A DNA stretch of 64,000 nucleotides from Tetragonia tetragonoides. Taxonomy: Eukaryota > Streptophyta > Magnoliopsida > Caryophyllales > Aizoaceae. Positions 37,102 to 49,209 of this stretch are shown here, in pieces; positions within the stretch are counted from its first letter, which is position 1, and each line of letters opens with the position of its first letter. Below the pieces are notes generated by a model. That model was not told where the DNA came from. It did not search any database and saw only the letters and a program-made list of their open reading frames with translations. The DNA lies in contig CM076148.1 of NCBI GenBank assembly GCA_038025085.1, positions 21,494,501 to 21,558,500 of the forward strand, in the 5' to 3' direction. Position numbers and translations under genes: made by a program.

Positions 37102-37934
37102 GCCCAGATTACCTTCTTCCTTGTTTTTTTTTTTTTTTTTTTTTTTTGGCTTTCGGGTTTTAGATCTGGGATTCAAAAATTTTGGTTTCATAAGTCTTGA
37201 GTATTGACTATAGGAAAGCATTAATTATTATCACTACTATATTTTCTTCTCCATGTTGGATATCTAACTGTCATAACTTAAGATGGCTTCGTGTTGTATC
37301 TGGATCGTTTTCATGTCGTACCTTTATGCTTTACGATTGTGTGGTGTCGTTCCGTACTTATCATTGGCAGGTTTCGTGTTGTCTCGTACCATGTTAGATC
37401 ATCCAAAAGGCTGCTCAACCAATCCTAAACATAGAGGCTACCTGTAAAACTAACAAAATACCCTTAAAGTAGATCACCGTAAATATATTTTAAGTCACAA
37501 GGCTACCTATTTTTCCTCCTGCTCTCGTTCGTCCAACTGGTCCATTTTGCAGGATTCCGAGCCCGATTCACAAACACAACGTTACATGCCCGAGACTCTC
37601 TTAGTTTTAACCTTTTTCTATTTTCTTCTTTTTATTATATATATATTTTTTAGGGGGTATAATATGTGTAATTTTGCTTTTTCTTTTGCAATTTTTACCT
37701 TATTCTCTATTTTATTCCCTAAATTTTGTCCTTCTCTTTACTGCATAACATGTTGCATATTTAGAGATCAGACGAGCATAATTGAGTCACAATATCATGC
37801 ATAGTCATATAAAAATGCATAAAAAAAGGTGTTCGAGTTTCAAAGGTCAAAAGTCTGCAAATAAGACCTACACTACTCAAATGGGGCTATCATCACCATT
37901 GCTATCAGCTTCATCCTCTACAGCGGGCCCATGA
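37102..37934. other. Non-coding block, right arm
   Basis: Mirror of 21,640-22,996, minus about 535 bases. No gene was seen. Confidence 0.4.
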
Positions 37935-39086
37935 TGTAGTATCCCGAAAATCTAAACTCAATTATTAAACTAAAATAGTAATTCATTATCATAAAATTTG
38001 TTGCTTAGTTTATTAAGTATGATTAACGTGTCCAATACATGCACTTACGTAAATATTTTCTAAACTATATGTTAATCTTGTTTAAAACTAAAACCTATTT
38101 GATTAATTAACTAAACCACTTGATTTACTTGTTTAACTTATGATTACAGTTTGTTTAGACATGATTAGGCGTTTGTTTGTGTTGATGACCGAATTAGGAG
38201 ATGATTAGGCTAGGATTAGTAATTTTCATTTTTGCCTAATTAAGTTACTATTCACCCTTGACACCTAAGCACCCTACTTGTCAATTTACCATGCACTTAC
38301 TTTCCACTTGTCATGAAATGGCCATGACACCTTGTACTACCATGCTTAGTAAGCTAAAATGGCAAAACATGCCATGTTCTATTGTCCTAATGTAACTAAG
38401 CTAAGGAAACAAAGCAAGTAAAATTATAAAAGGGGAAGGGGAGCTACAGTTAAGGGGAGGAAGAAGAGAAAGAAAGAAAAGGCTTTCACCTTTATAAAAC
38501 AAAACCAAAGCAAAATAATAAACCGATTAAACTCAAAAGTTTCTTACATATTCTCTTATTCAAGATTTGTACCATATTTGCAAGCAATCAAAAAGCCTTC
38601 AAAAGCTTACTTTGTTCATTTTTTTCTCTTCCCAAACCGAACACCAACACCAACATATACTCTCATATTCTCCCATTCTCTTATCATCTTTACAATTCAA
38701 AATCACAAATCTTTTCAAAGTAAACAAAGAGCAAAAGGAAGTAGCGAGAAGAAGGAGAAAAATAGAAGAAGATTTGGTAAGGACACTTAAACAAACTCAT
38801 GCATTAAATCAAGCATATTATTTCCTTTTGTTTCTAATAATCATTCCTTCTTATTCTAAACTCTAACTTGTTCATCACTTCATTTTTCTTCACCATCGTC
38901 ATCACCATTTTTAGCTCCACCATCACCCGAACGTGAAGCTCCCGGACCTTCAAGAACCTCCAAGAGATATCATCAAGGTTTAATTCTTTGTACCATTATT
39001 ATTTATCTAAAAGCTTAAGTTGTTATTATCACCTAAAGTCTATAACTAAATAAAGAAACCCTAGCAAGTATAATTATGACTATAAT
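37935..39086 (+). mobile_element. LTR fragment (plus orientation)
   Basis: Starts TGTAGTATCCCGAAAATC. A TATAAAAG box lies at 38,425-38,432 with a purine-rich leader after it. The 3' end fades into mosaic filler at about 39,087. There is no internal retroelement coding sequence. Confidence 0.5.
38425..38432 (+). promoter_or_regulatory. TATA box of the LTR fragment
   Basis: TATAAAAG about 490 bases into the LTR-like fragment, followed by a G/A-rich leader. The position suits an LTR U3/R promoter. Confidence 0.4.
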
Positions 39087-39249
39087 CGACATAGGGAGAG
39101 AGAATGTGAAAGAGTGGTAAAGTATAATTGCATGTAAGCCTTGAGAATGCACCGACATAGACATGCACATAATTGGAGGAGGGACAAGGATTTTAAAATG
39201 TAAAAGTATAAGTTTAATTTTTACGAATTATTATTCACAATGCCTTTTT
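39087..39249. other. Mosaic breakpoint filler
   Basis: Consecutive direct-orientation pieces: CGACATAGGGAGAGAGA (R start), ATGTGAAAGAGT (downstream of X exon 3), GCATGTAAGCCTTGAGAATG (X exon 3), GACATGCACATA (R start flank), a 27-base MITE piece and a 34-base R piece, then X intron 1 resumes at 39,250. Confidence 0.75.
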
Positions 39250-40566
39250 GCACATGAAACTTGCAAGGAACGTGGCTGCAGCCTGGTTAGGAAGGGCAAG
39301 ATCCTGACAGTCTTGCATCTAAAAAGTGACAAGAAGCACATAGGTTGTGTGACGATCATTAGACAGAAATATTTCTGGTTAAAAAGATGACATAACAAAG
39401 TCCTCAGTGTACCGAAACCCCCCCACTCTAGCAGCTAGAAAAAGCCAATGATGAAAAACTAAAGGGATTGCTCTTCGTCACTACCTTAGAACTTTTCTAC
39501 TGTGTGATTAAACTAACACGAAAGTTTGTGATGAATTTCACCATCCAAATCTCCTTTCCTTTTCCCTTTAACTAAAACATGTTACCACAATAATCTACAA
39601 TCCAACAAACTGCAATATATAAAAGCAAAACAAAACTCTTCCTTTTACCTGATTTCCTTTCCCGGACATTGATCCCTCGCGAGACAAACAAACAGGCGCC
39701 AAAAGCAGGCACTTCTGCCCGCCATTCGTTAGTTTGAGAGAAACCGGAATCCTCGGAGGCCGAAGGCCAAATGCAATACCAGCAGGTGGCAAAAGCTCTT
39801 GCCTTTTTACATGGGGTGTATTTCTCAGATAAGCCTGAGGAGACAAGGCATTGCTAACCTGAATAGCATGTATTTTCTCAACTGATACAAATTTCTCACC
39901 ACCTCATGAATTATCAACCAGAACTTTTCTTCCCTCAATATTACTGCAAATGGGTATTAATGTATAATGCAAATTTATCAGATTAACAACAACTTGCCCA
40001 AATATCCAAATCATCAAAATTCAAAAAAAATTAAATTCAACAATCTTTACTGCAAAAGAAACACAGTACAGTTCATATTTTATAAAATCAGCAAACTTCA
40101 ATTAGGTTTCAAAATTGAAGTTTCAGCAAGAATGATAAACCCTTTAATTAAGCAGGATTAACTTATATATATTTGTGCAGAATTCGATTCGAGAATATAC
40201 CAACATAGAATTATAAAAAGGTTATTCATGAAGAGCATGAAGAAATGAACGCATACCTCACCGGTGAGATGGTGAAGCTACGAAACCGCCAAGAGTGGTG
40301 GTCGCTGGGCGTATGCGGTGGTTTGGGGAATGAGAGAGAAAAAGGAAGGAAGTGTAGTTAGAGTGGATGGATTGGGGAGTGAGGTGGGAATAATCGTAAA
40401 GGGCTCAAGCCTGGAGGGTTTTCTTCGTTTTTGTGGGCTTGGGCTCAAGAGTATTGGTCTGGTTTCAGAGCCCAAATCTCAGACCCAGAAATTGCAGGGT
40501 TTTTTTTTAGAAAAAAATTTAATGGATATTGAAAATTTTCAATTTTATCCGAAGATTAACCAATAA
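39250..40566 (-). pseudogene. Gene X copy 5, truncated and start lost
   Basis: Mirror of X2. The coding exon is 39,873-39,649 (225 nt, no frameshift), with the start codon ATA instead of ATG (39,871-39,873). Intron 1 has lost about 115 bases near 39,505 and ends at 39,250 in filler. Exons 2 and 3 are missing. The leader region is at about 40,500-40,257. Confidence 0.85.
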
Positions 40567-40788
40567 AAAAAGAAAATCCACTATGAAATACTCTGAAGTG
40601 GTCACTTGTCACATATGATTATGTTTGCAAAATGCTTGTATCCTGAATTTAGAGATCTGCTTTAAAATCTAGTCTTAAATTTAGAGATCTTCTATTGAAT
40701 CTCGAATAAGTTCACCAATTCTAAACTTTAAGTCACTAATCCAATGAATTAGATTTGTAGAGTTCATTCATTTGCAATTGGCTAAAAC

Positions 40789-41544
40789 TTTTTTAGAGTT
40801 ATCCCCAATATGAGAACCCTACAATCAGAGGTAGAATATGACCAAAAAAAAGAAGAGGCCAATATTCAAACCCGGTACCTAAAGCATGGAATTTTAGTGC
40901 GTCAATCAATATGGGAGAGCCTTTACCATACTATCTTTATAAAACAAAATAACAAAATTTCATTTTTCTAAAGGGGCCCAGCCCAATTTCGCCCTGTTAA
41001 TATTCCGCCACTATCTAGTATCTACAATTAATTACAATTTAAATCAACCGAGTAATAAGTACACAATTATGGACTATTCATTGTGATGAGTTAATTGTCC
41101 TGAACACGCCACTTGGTAAACCCACTAAGGCCAACACTCATCCACCCTTTTATATCAGTGTGGATAGGGTGAGGATACATAAGGTTGTTGGGTGTTGGAT
41201 ATAGTCATATAGTGATGTAGAAGGCTACGTGGGGATGTAGTGATGGAGGAAGCCGGATAAGGTGGATTCGCAAGATAACGAGAACGAATGTTGAGGTGGG
41301 GGAATGAAAGTTGTGCTTTGGGTCTAAGTGGATGTAAAGTGAATTAAGCGAGGGTGGACGAGAGAAAATAGAGGCTTTTGGATTGAGAATAAAAGTGCTT
41401 TAACCTGGACTTTTTGATTTTGCAAGCGTGATTCATTGGTACCATTTTTAATTAAATTCCTTTGATTTTGAGGTGGTGGAATTGATAAGGCAAGTTTGAA
41501 TGACCTAATAACTAATGTTAAGGCCACTAGTTGGGACCTTAGAC
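40789..41544. other. Repeat of the X3 upstream flank
   Basis: Direct copy of 28,441-29,179, including the junction into R. Nothing coding was seen. Confidence 0.5.
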
Positions 41545-43794
41545 ATGCACATAGCCAATTAGAATAGACGTGTAAGATAACATTAGAACTCATGAGGTAA
41601 TAAGTGTAGTGATAATAATGTGGGAGTAAATATCTAAATTTTGGACACAAATTTTCCATTTTATTTTACTTTTTGTTTTTAAGCCAATTTTTACAATTAT
41701 ATTCTTGAGTTGTATACGCAATATATATTTATACAGTATATATTAACCATATTTATATGTTGTTTTTCCTTAAGTTTTTTATATATTGTTGATGTGTGTA
41801 TAGAGCATTGCCATGTGAGGCTAACAAAGTCACCGATTTTGTTGGATAATTTTATGTGTTTTAAAAGTATAAGTTTAATTTTTACGAATTATTATTTTTA
41901 GTATGGTTGAAACTGCTCTAAAAATTGCTAAGGTGAAAGTCAAAATATGAAAAAATTACTCATGTGGACCATGGCGCGTTGGACATGGAGTATCAACAAT
42001 GAGGTAAGTCATCCCTATGTTAAGGGATGCTATGTTACATGTAAAAGAATAAATTGTCTAAGTGAAATTCAAAAATGACTCAAACATATATTCCGTATTG
42101 ACTATACTTGGACGTAGTGTATAAATTAGCTAAGCTACCAATGTGCTAAAAGGTTATAACTATCCAATCAAAAAAAAAAAAAAAAAAAAAAGGTTATAAC
42201 TAAAACCAAAAAATATGCCCAAGTAAAATTTAAGAATAACGCAAAACCTCATGTGGGCCTTGAACCTAGTATACCAATCATGTTAGTTCCCCCTGTCCTA
42301 AGAAAGATTATCTTATAAACAAATTTCAAAAATTGCCTAGTTGAAATACAAAATTACCAAAAACATAGGTGGATCTTTGGACATTGTTTATTATTAGAGT
42401 GTTTTGTTCTTTTTCACTGAAACCAATTGAACTAAATTTAATTAAACTCAAGTGAACTAAAAAGTAATAAGAGAAAAAAAGTAGATCACATCACATGCTG
42501 AATTCAACCCAACTCATTTTAATTGAACTGAACTCAACATATTGAATAAGTAAAAAATAACACACCTCTAACTGACAGCTAAGTCACCCTTATGTGAAGG
42601 AATGTTGTGTTATGCCTACAACAACAAAATTGTCTTACGGAAAATTCTACAGTGCCTTAAAGATAAGTTGGCCATTAGACGTTTTAAACCTCAGGTATAA
42701 ACTTGGTAAGTCCCCCTACCCTAAAAGAAGTTATCTTATAAAAAAAATTTAAAGTTACAACAAAGCGAATATCAAAAAAATTCTCTCTTAACACTTTGTT
42801 CCACCATCAGCCTATATTGGTATCGTCAACCACATGCAATACCCAACCGTTTTCAGCCCCTAACGGGGCGTTTGTTTAGTGGGAACAGGAGGTAGAGATA
42901 AGGATTAAAAAATTAGGATTGTAAAATTCCATGTTTGGTGTCAGGGATGGGGAATAGAGAAGGAGTGGGGATGACGATAAAAAGGCCTCTTATCCCACGT
43001 TTTTAATCTCATAGGGGAGGTTGGTAATTGGAGGAGGGACAAGGATTTTAAAAGGTAAATTACTATCATGCCCATTATAAATGACTGCAGATTTTGTCTC
43101 CTCTTTCATTTAAGGGTATTTTGGTAAACTAACTTTATTATCTCCAACCTATTCCCTAATCTGATACCCACATAACGAATGTGGTAGTGTGATTAACTAT
43201 ACAGATTCTCTAACGCCTCAACCCAAATCTCATCCCCATCCCCATAGTTTCATAATCTCATTCCCACTTTCCAAACGCCTCGTAAATTGAAAAGAGGTTC
43301 ATAATTAAATTTTCAAAAAGCTAGTTAAATTAATTCCTTTAAAGCTCGTCAGAAATTTACCCATATGAGCCAACTTTGGTTTGGATTGCAAGTGGAAATC
43401 ATGGCTTGTGTGAGTAGCTTTTCTTTCTCCATTAATTGGCCTTAGCAAGTATCAACAGTCAAGAATCTGGAAAAATGGGTTAATGGATTTTGCAAGGGAT
43501 TATTGGTAGGTGTTGGAGGGCTGGTTTTGCAGGGGATGGCGTGGAAGGACTGGATTTGCACGGCCACCACCATCAAAAATCAACAGAGAAGAAATCTTGC
43601 CTGTGATCAGAACTTTCTGCCAAGTATTTGCACAGATGAGATTTGAGAGGCGAGACATTGAAAAGGAAGAGAGAGAGAAACGGGGGCAACGCCAGATTAA
43701 AAAAAATAAAAGGGAGAAAGACCAGAAAAAGAAAAAACATAAAATAAGAGGACAAGGTCGGTATTTAGGCAAAAGTTAACGCGGAAACTTTATT
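41545..43794. repeat. Segment R, copy 3
   Basis: Same orientation as the other R copies. It lacks about 100 bases just after its first 18 bases, and ends GTTAACGCGGAAAC where it meets the minisatellite/AMY block. Confidence 0.8.
42864..43282. mobile_element. PIF/Harbinger-like MITE, copy 3
   Basis: Starts CGGGGCGTTTG after TAA (42,861-42,863). Ends AAACGCCTCG, with one change in the inverted repeat, before TAA (43,283-43,285). Confidence 0.78.
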
Positions 43795-44463
43795 TGGAGC
43801 CACCCCTCAAAATTACTTGGTCCACAGTGGACTAAGTCCTCACGAGACAAGCTGTTAAGTGACATGTTGGCCAAATGGTTAGTGTGGTGTACAGTTCAAC
43901 TAATTGTGCGGTCAGTTCATTTGCATTTTGTTTTATAGTTGTAAGTCATCCGTAGCATAAAAATAATAAAAATTATTATTATTTATTGACATTCTTCAAT
44001 TTGGATTTTGCATCAATCTTTTTTATTAACAGAGATTTAATTGGGAGTCATGCAATATGGAAGGAGGATTATAAAACTTTTTATTGAGTTCCATCAACGA
44101 TTTAGCTAAAGCGGGAATTACCCATATTTGGCTTCCTCCACCAACTCATTCTGTTTCACCTCAAGGTTGGCTTTTTTTAGTAAGCCAATAAATTGACTTG
44201 CTAATTTTTATTATTTTTATGCTAAGGATGACTTACAACTATAAAACAAAATGCCAAAGAACTGACTGCACAATTAGTTGAACTGTACACCACACTAAAC
44301 ATTTGGCCAACATGTCACTTAACAGCTTGTCTTGTGAGGACTTAGTCCACCGTGGACCAAGTAATTTTGAGGGGTGGCTCCAAATAAATTAGAGGGGTGG
44401 CTCTGGGTAAAGTAGAGGGGTGGCTCCAGGTGAAGTAAGGGGTGGCTCCAGATGAAGTAGGGG
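43795..44463. repeat. Small inverted repeat around an AMY exon
   Basis: The left arm (43,795-43,990: minisatellite end, AMY-intron sequence) is inverted at about 44,198-44,400. The loop is the AMY exon and a short filler (44,166-44,197) containing AAGCCAATAAATTGACTTGC. The right arm continues through four or five minisatellite units to the satellite array. Confidence 0.75.
44033..44165 (+). pseudogene. Stray alpha-amylase exon 2 with nonsense codon
   Basis: Full 133-base exon with acceptor AG and a GT after CCTCAAG. The first codon is AGA rather than GGA, and TAC has become TAA (44,072-44,074) after EGGL, so it cannot contribute to a full protein. Confidence 0.88.
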
Positions 44464-46815
44464 ACGTGGGAGGCCCACAGGGTCCATTAGCTTATCCTAA
44501 CTAGACTTGTAAGGGCGTGTTTACGGGACACCAATAATGTAAGGGCAGGAACATCGAAAGCTTGTATGATATCGAAGTGCGGGGACCCAGTTGGCCATCT
44601 CGGGGCAGCGAGGGTCTACTAAAGTCATGATACACCCCCCTGAGAAGTTTGGGTAGAAATGACACTCGGACCCCGAAAAGCCGAAAACGAAGGCTATAAT
44701 CCACGTTTTTGGGGCTTGCGGGAGGCCCAAGAGCGAAGGTGTATATTTTCACACCACATCAAATGAGACACCCCTAGGGGACATGGGTGGCCCTCGGGGT
44801 CAGTTATTTGATCCTTGATAGGTTTCTCATGGCGTTTTTACGAGACACCAATGTGTGGGCCGGAACCGAAAGCATGGGTGATATCGAAGTTCGGGGATCC
44901 GGATGACGCTCCTGGGGCGGTGAGGGTCCACTAGGGTTATTATACACTCCCCGGAGAAGCTTGGGAAAAAATGATACCCGGGCCTCGGGAAGCCGAAAAA
45001 GGAAGGCATCCATGGTTTTGGGGCTTCCAGGAGTCCCCGGGACAAAAGTATATATTTTCACACCACATCGCATGGGAAACCCCTAGGGGACATGAGAGGC
45101 CTCCGAGGTCCGTTATCTGGTCTCTGATAGGCTTGATAGGTCGTTTTTACGATACATTAAAGTAAGGCCCAGAACACCTAAAGCATGTGTGATATCGAAG
45201 TTCGGGGATCCAGATGACGCTCACGGGGCACCAAGGGTCTACTAGGGTCATGATAGACTTCTCGGAAAAGTTTGAGAAAAAAATAATATTCGGGCCCCGG
45301 GAAACCGAAAATCAAAGGCAATCCACGTTTTCTAGCTTCGGAAAGACCCCTGAAAAAAAAAACTGTATATTTTCACACCACATCGCATGGGACACCTGTA
45401 GGGGACATGGGAGGCCCCGTGGTCCATTATTTGGTCTCCAATAGACTCGTAAAGGTGCTTTTTTCAGGACATCAATGTAAGAGCCGGAACACGGAAAGCA
45501 TGGGTGAATATCCAAGTTCGAGGATCTGGATGGTCCTCCCGGGGCACGAAGGGTCTACTAGGGTCATGAACTCATGATAGACCCCCCCAAGAAGTTTGGG
45601 CAAAAATGGCGACCGGGCCCCGTGAAGCCGAAAACGAAGGTTATAATCCACGTTTTTGGGGGTTCTGGGAGGCCCAAGAACGAAGGTGTATATTTTCACA
45701 CCACATCGCATGAGACACCCCTATGGGAAATCGGAGGTCCTCGGGGTCCGTTATTTGGTCCCTAATTCAGGGCATTTTTACGGGACACCAATGTTAGGCC
45801 CGGAACAGCGAAAACATGGGTGATATCGAAGTTCGGAGATCCAAATGACCCTCTTAGGGCACCGATGGTTCACTAATGTCATGATAGACCATCCGGAGAT
45901 GTTTGGGGTAAAATGACACCCAGGCCCCGGAAAACAGAAAACGAAGGCTATATCCACGTTTTTGGGGCTTTTGGGAGGCCCCGTAACAAATTTGTATATT
46001 TTCATACCACATTGCATGGGACACCTCTAGAGCATATGGGAAGCCCCTAAGCTCTGATATCTGGTCCCTGATTGGCTTGAAATGGCGTTTCGGAGCACCG
46101 AGGGTCCACTAGGGTCATGATAAACCCCCCAGAGAATTTTGGGCAAAAATGACACCAGTGCCCCGGGAAGCCAAAAACGAAGGCTATAATCCACCTTTTT
46201 TGGGCTTTTGGGGGCGTACAGGAGGCCCCAAAACGAAGTTGTATATTTTCATACCACATCAAATGGGACACCCCTATAGGACATGGGAGGCCCATATGAT
46301 CTATTATCTGATCCTTGATAGACTTGTAAGGCGTTTTAGGACCCCAATGTAAGGGTCGTAACACCGAAAGAATGGGTGATATCAAGTTCGAGGATCGGGA
46401 TGATTCTCTCGGGGCACCGAAGGTCCACTAGGGTCATGATAGACCCCCCAGAGAAGTTTGGGGGAAAATGACACCCAGGCTTTAAGAAGTCGAAGACGAA
46501 AGCTATAATCCACTTCCGGGAGGCCCCAGAACAAAGGTGTACATTCTCACACCACATCCCATGAGACACCTCTAGGGGGCATGGGAGGCCTCCGTGGTCT
46601 GTTATCTAGACCCTGATAGGCTTGTAAGGGCGTTTCTACTACACACCAATGTAAGGGCCTGAACAGCGAAAGCATGGGTGACATCGATATTCGGGAATCC
46701 AGATGACCCTCTCGTGGCACTGAGGATCCACTAGGGTCATGATAGACCACCCGAAGATGTTTGAGCAAAAATGGCACCCGGCCCTCATGAAGTCGAAAAC
46801 GAAAGATAATTTACG
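44464..46815. repeat. Satellite array, about 310-bp unit, near eight units
   Basis: Units begin near 44,464, 44,779, 45,089, 45,403, 45,726, 46,031, 46,279 and 46,576, spaced 297-323 bases apart except one 248-base unit. Each has GGACATGGGAGGCC, TGATATCGAAGTTCGGGGAT, CTAGGGTCATGATAGACC and TATATTTTCACACCACAT. The array is more GC-rich than its surroundings. Open frames inside it recur once per unit and are by-products of the period. Confidence 0.9.
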
Positions 46816-46914
46816 GGGTACTTGATGTTGTATCACTTTTCAGTCCTTAGCTTTCTCAAATTTTCCCAAACTTCTGCCATGGTGAAATCCTTTGAAAATC
46901 TGTTTGATGCCTGA

Positions 46915-47109
46915 TGCAAAAATCTGTCTGTAGAAGATAAACTTGAATTGGCCCCGTTCCACGTCTCTACCTTGCTGACTTTAAAACCAACTAAAATATT
47001 GTGGCCCCTTCTTCGATCTGCTTTGAATTATTGGGACCTTGACCTGCATGTTTTCCGTTTTGGTAACTCTGAATTATGCCATTTAGTTGAAGAATTTGCT
47101 GCGATCACT
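46915..47109 (+). pseudogene. Plant mobile domain / DUF7745-like fragment
   Basis: An open frame encoding LELAPFHVSTLLTLKPTKIL, WPLLRSALNYWDLDLHVFRF and GNSELCHLVEEFAAIT. The pattern of a WD pair, FRFG and E-L-x-x-x-x-EEF is that of the N-terminal part of plant mobile domain/DUF7745 proteins, which are often linked to transposons. It is only about 60 residues, has no start or end, and stops at a 39-base filler. The assignment is from pattern memory. Confidence 0.45.
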
Positions 47110-47148
47110 AATATAGTATACCTATCATTTGTAAATGGGATAAAAATC

Positions 47149-47463
47149 CCTGATGTAGAAATGTTAAAGTTTGGGGGAATAAGATGACCAATATCAAGTC
47201 TTGATCCAATTTTGACTATGATCTTTGCATCAATCTGTGCAACATAGAGGTCTACTTCGGACGCCATTATAGTAACATTACTTGATTTACTTATCTCGTT
47301 CCTTCCTCTGATTGATGTTAGTTTCATGATTTCCTCTTGCAAACCCCATTCAAAAAAGTGATCATAAAACTGCAAAAAATGATAAATCAATACTTCACAT
47401 TAATCATGAAATGATTATTAAGCAAATACTAAATGCCATTTTTTTATTTTAATATATTAAAGA

Positions 47464-47552
<89 letters not shown>

Positions 47553-49209
47553 GGTAAAGTTTTTGGTGGTTGTAATAGGTTTTACGTTCAACTACTATTA
47601 TCATCGACCTATGTACCTTTATTTGAACCATAAGGAAAGGAGGTATATGATGCAATATAAGAGGAAGAAAACATTTAAATGAATGAGGTGAAGTAAAAAT
47701 TCAAGGTGGATGCATGTTTAACATTATCATAATACTTACCATAGATGGTATTCCTGGATGGGTGAGAATATAAGCATATCCTTGTATAACCTTATCTTCT
47801 GGGAATGGCCACGACTTTTGTGTAGAACCTGTATCATGGTTATCAATAAAAGTAATAGCATTTTCCGGTAACACTCCAATATTCAGCTTGGTTTGCCATT
47901 AGAATCTTTCATTCTCCACAATTCCCCCTGTACAGCAGTTTGTAAAATACCTTTTGTTGTAAAGTCAAATGCAGTAACAACACCCGCTCCAGCCGCCTGA
48001 ACCCACTTGACCAACCTATCCCTATGAGCATCCGGGTCATAGTCGTTTGTTTTCTCATCTTGAGCGAATGAAATAGAATCCCAATACTCCCCGACGACAA
48101 AATCTGGTTTAGTTTGTTCCACATATATTTTTGTTATGTTAGGTGCATATCCTTTCACAAAGTCAAATCTCCATCCATCAAAACCAATTTCCTTTTTTAG
48201 CCAATTCATTCAGTCTGATAGCTCTTGCCTTACCTTTAAGTTACGTTGATCAAGATCTGGGGCAGCCGCATAAGGGTCTTCAGTATCCAAATTTCTAGAA
48301 CCATCGGAATATTGATTGTCATCCTTGCAAATAGACCAAGGGCCCCAATCTAGTCGACTATCTGAAGTTCCTCCTTCAAATATACAGTATATGCCTCTTT
48401 CGTCTTTCTTATCTGCGCACCTATGATTTATCACTATATCAGCAATGCATTTAATCCCTTTTTGGTGAAAGGCATTGGTCAATGACTTCAATTGAAGCTC
48501 ATTCCCATACTTAGAAGCATTAAGATCATATAGTCTTCCTGGCAAATAACCTAGAAAATTAAAGATACAAATTAGAAGATACAATTGCATAGTAATACAA
48601 ATAGAGATAACAATGGATTAAATAAGAATCATAATAGAATGGAGTCATCTTCATATCTATGTACATTTCCACTTTACCCTTCATATTCATATCTAGTGGA
48701 TGAATCAAATAATTAGATATTCGATAGACCTTAGTCATCAATCCGACTTATTTGATAATGTAATTATTCATACGTGGCCAAATATTAGTTATGACGTACC
48801 GCATCTATACAAGTTACAAAAGTAACATACTCGACTAAGATAATTACTTTTGGAAATTAGTAGGATTTATTAGTATGTTTTTTTTCTTATAACCTAGCAA
48901 ATTATAAACTACACTAATAAATAACAATTATATATATCTTGGGTCAATAGGTGGACGAGAACTCATCATCCATCTATCATATAATGAATGTCCTATTTGT
49001 GGACATTTGATTGAGTAAATATTCACCGGTTCCAAATTATCATTGTCATTACCTAATATATATAAAAACTAGTTACCTTGAGGTGAAACAGAATGAATTG
49101 GTGGAGGAAGCCAAATATGGGTAATTGCCGCTTTAGCTAAATCGTTGATGGAACTCAATAAAAAGTTGTATAATCCTCCTTCCTTATTGCATGACTCCCA
49201 ATTAAATCC
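47149..49209 (-). pseudogene. Alpha-amylase pseudogene, right copy
   Basis: A GH13 plant alpha-amylase with three recognisable exons: exon 2 49,209-49,077 (open), exon 3 48,550-47,740, and exon 4 47,369 to about 47,149. All three catalytic acidic residues are encoded: Asp in GWRFDF, Glu in VVGEYWDS and Asp in IDNHDTGS. Exon 4 has FYDHFFEWGL and PPNFNISTSG, a few codons short of the usual C-terminus. Lesions: TGG to TGA at 48,210-48,212 (inside LSDWMNW), a frameshift at about 47,886-47,892 after SNGKP, no signal-peptide exon found, and the 3' end cut off by a 39-base filler. Splice sites are intact. The nonsense site differs from that in the left copy, where this tryptophan is kept. Confidence 0.92.
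47466..47550. repeat. (TA)n microsatellite in AMY intron 3
   Basis: About 42 uninterrupted TA units within the last AMY intron (47,370-47,739). Confidence 0.95.

Larger units (their letters stand above)
31527..40788. repeat. Right arm of the 10-kb palindrome
   Basis: Reverse complement of 18,641-28,728. It starts with the mirror of the X3 flank, then runs through X4, AMY exon, 55-codon fragment, LTR fragment, mosaic filler and X5. Confidence 0.85.

Noticed and set aside
44370..44463. Regular short repeats as a CRISPR array
   Set aside because: 20-21-base units are directly adjacent with no unique spacers, in a plant genome: a minisatellite.
44501..46836. Many 65-110-codon open frames in the satellite region
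   Set aside because: They recur once per 310-base unit in several frames on both strands, so they follow from the repeat and its GC content.
47433..47655. Tyr/Ile repeat proteins across the (TA)n tract
   Set aside because: Translation of a dinucleotide microsatellite within an amylase intron.
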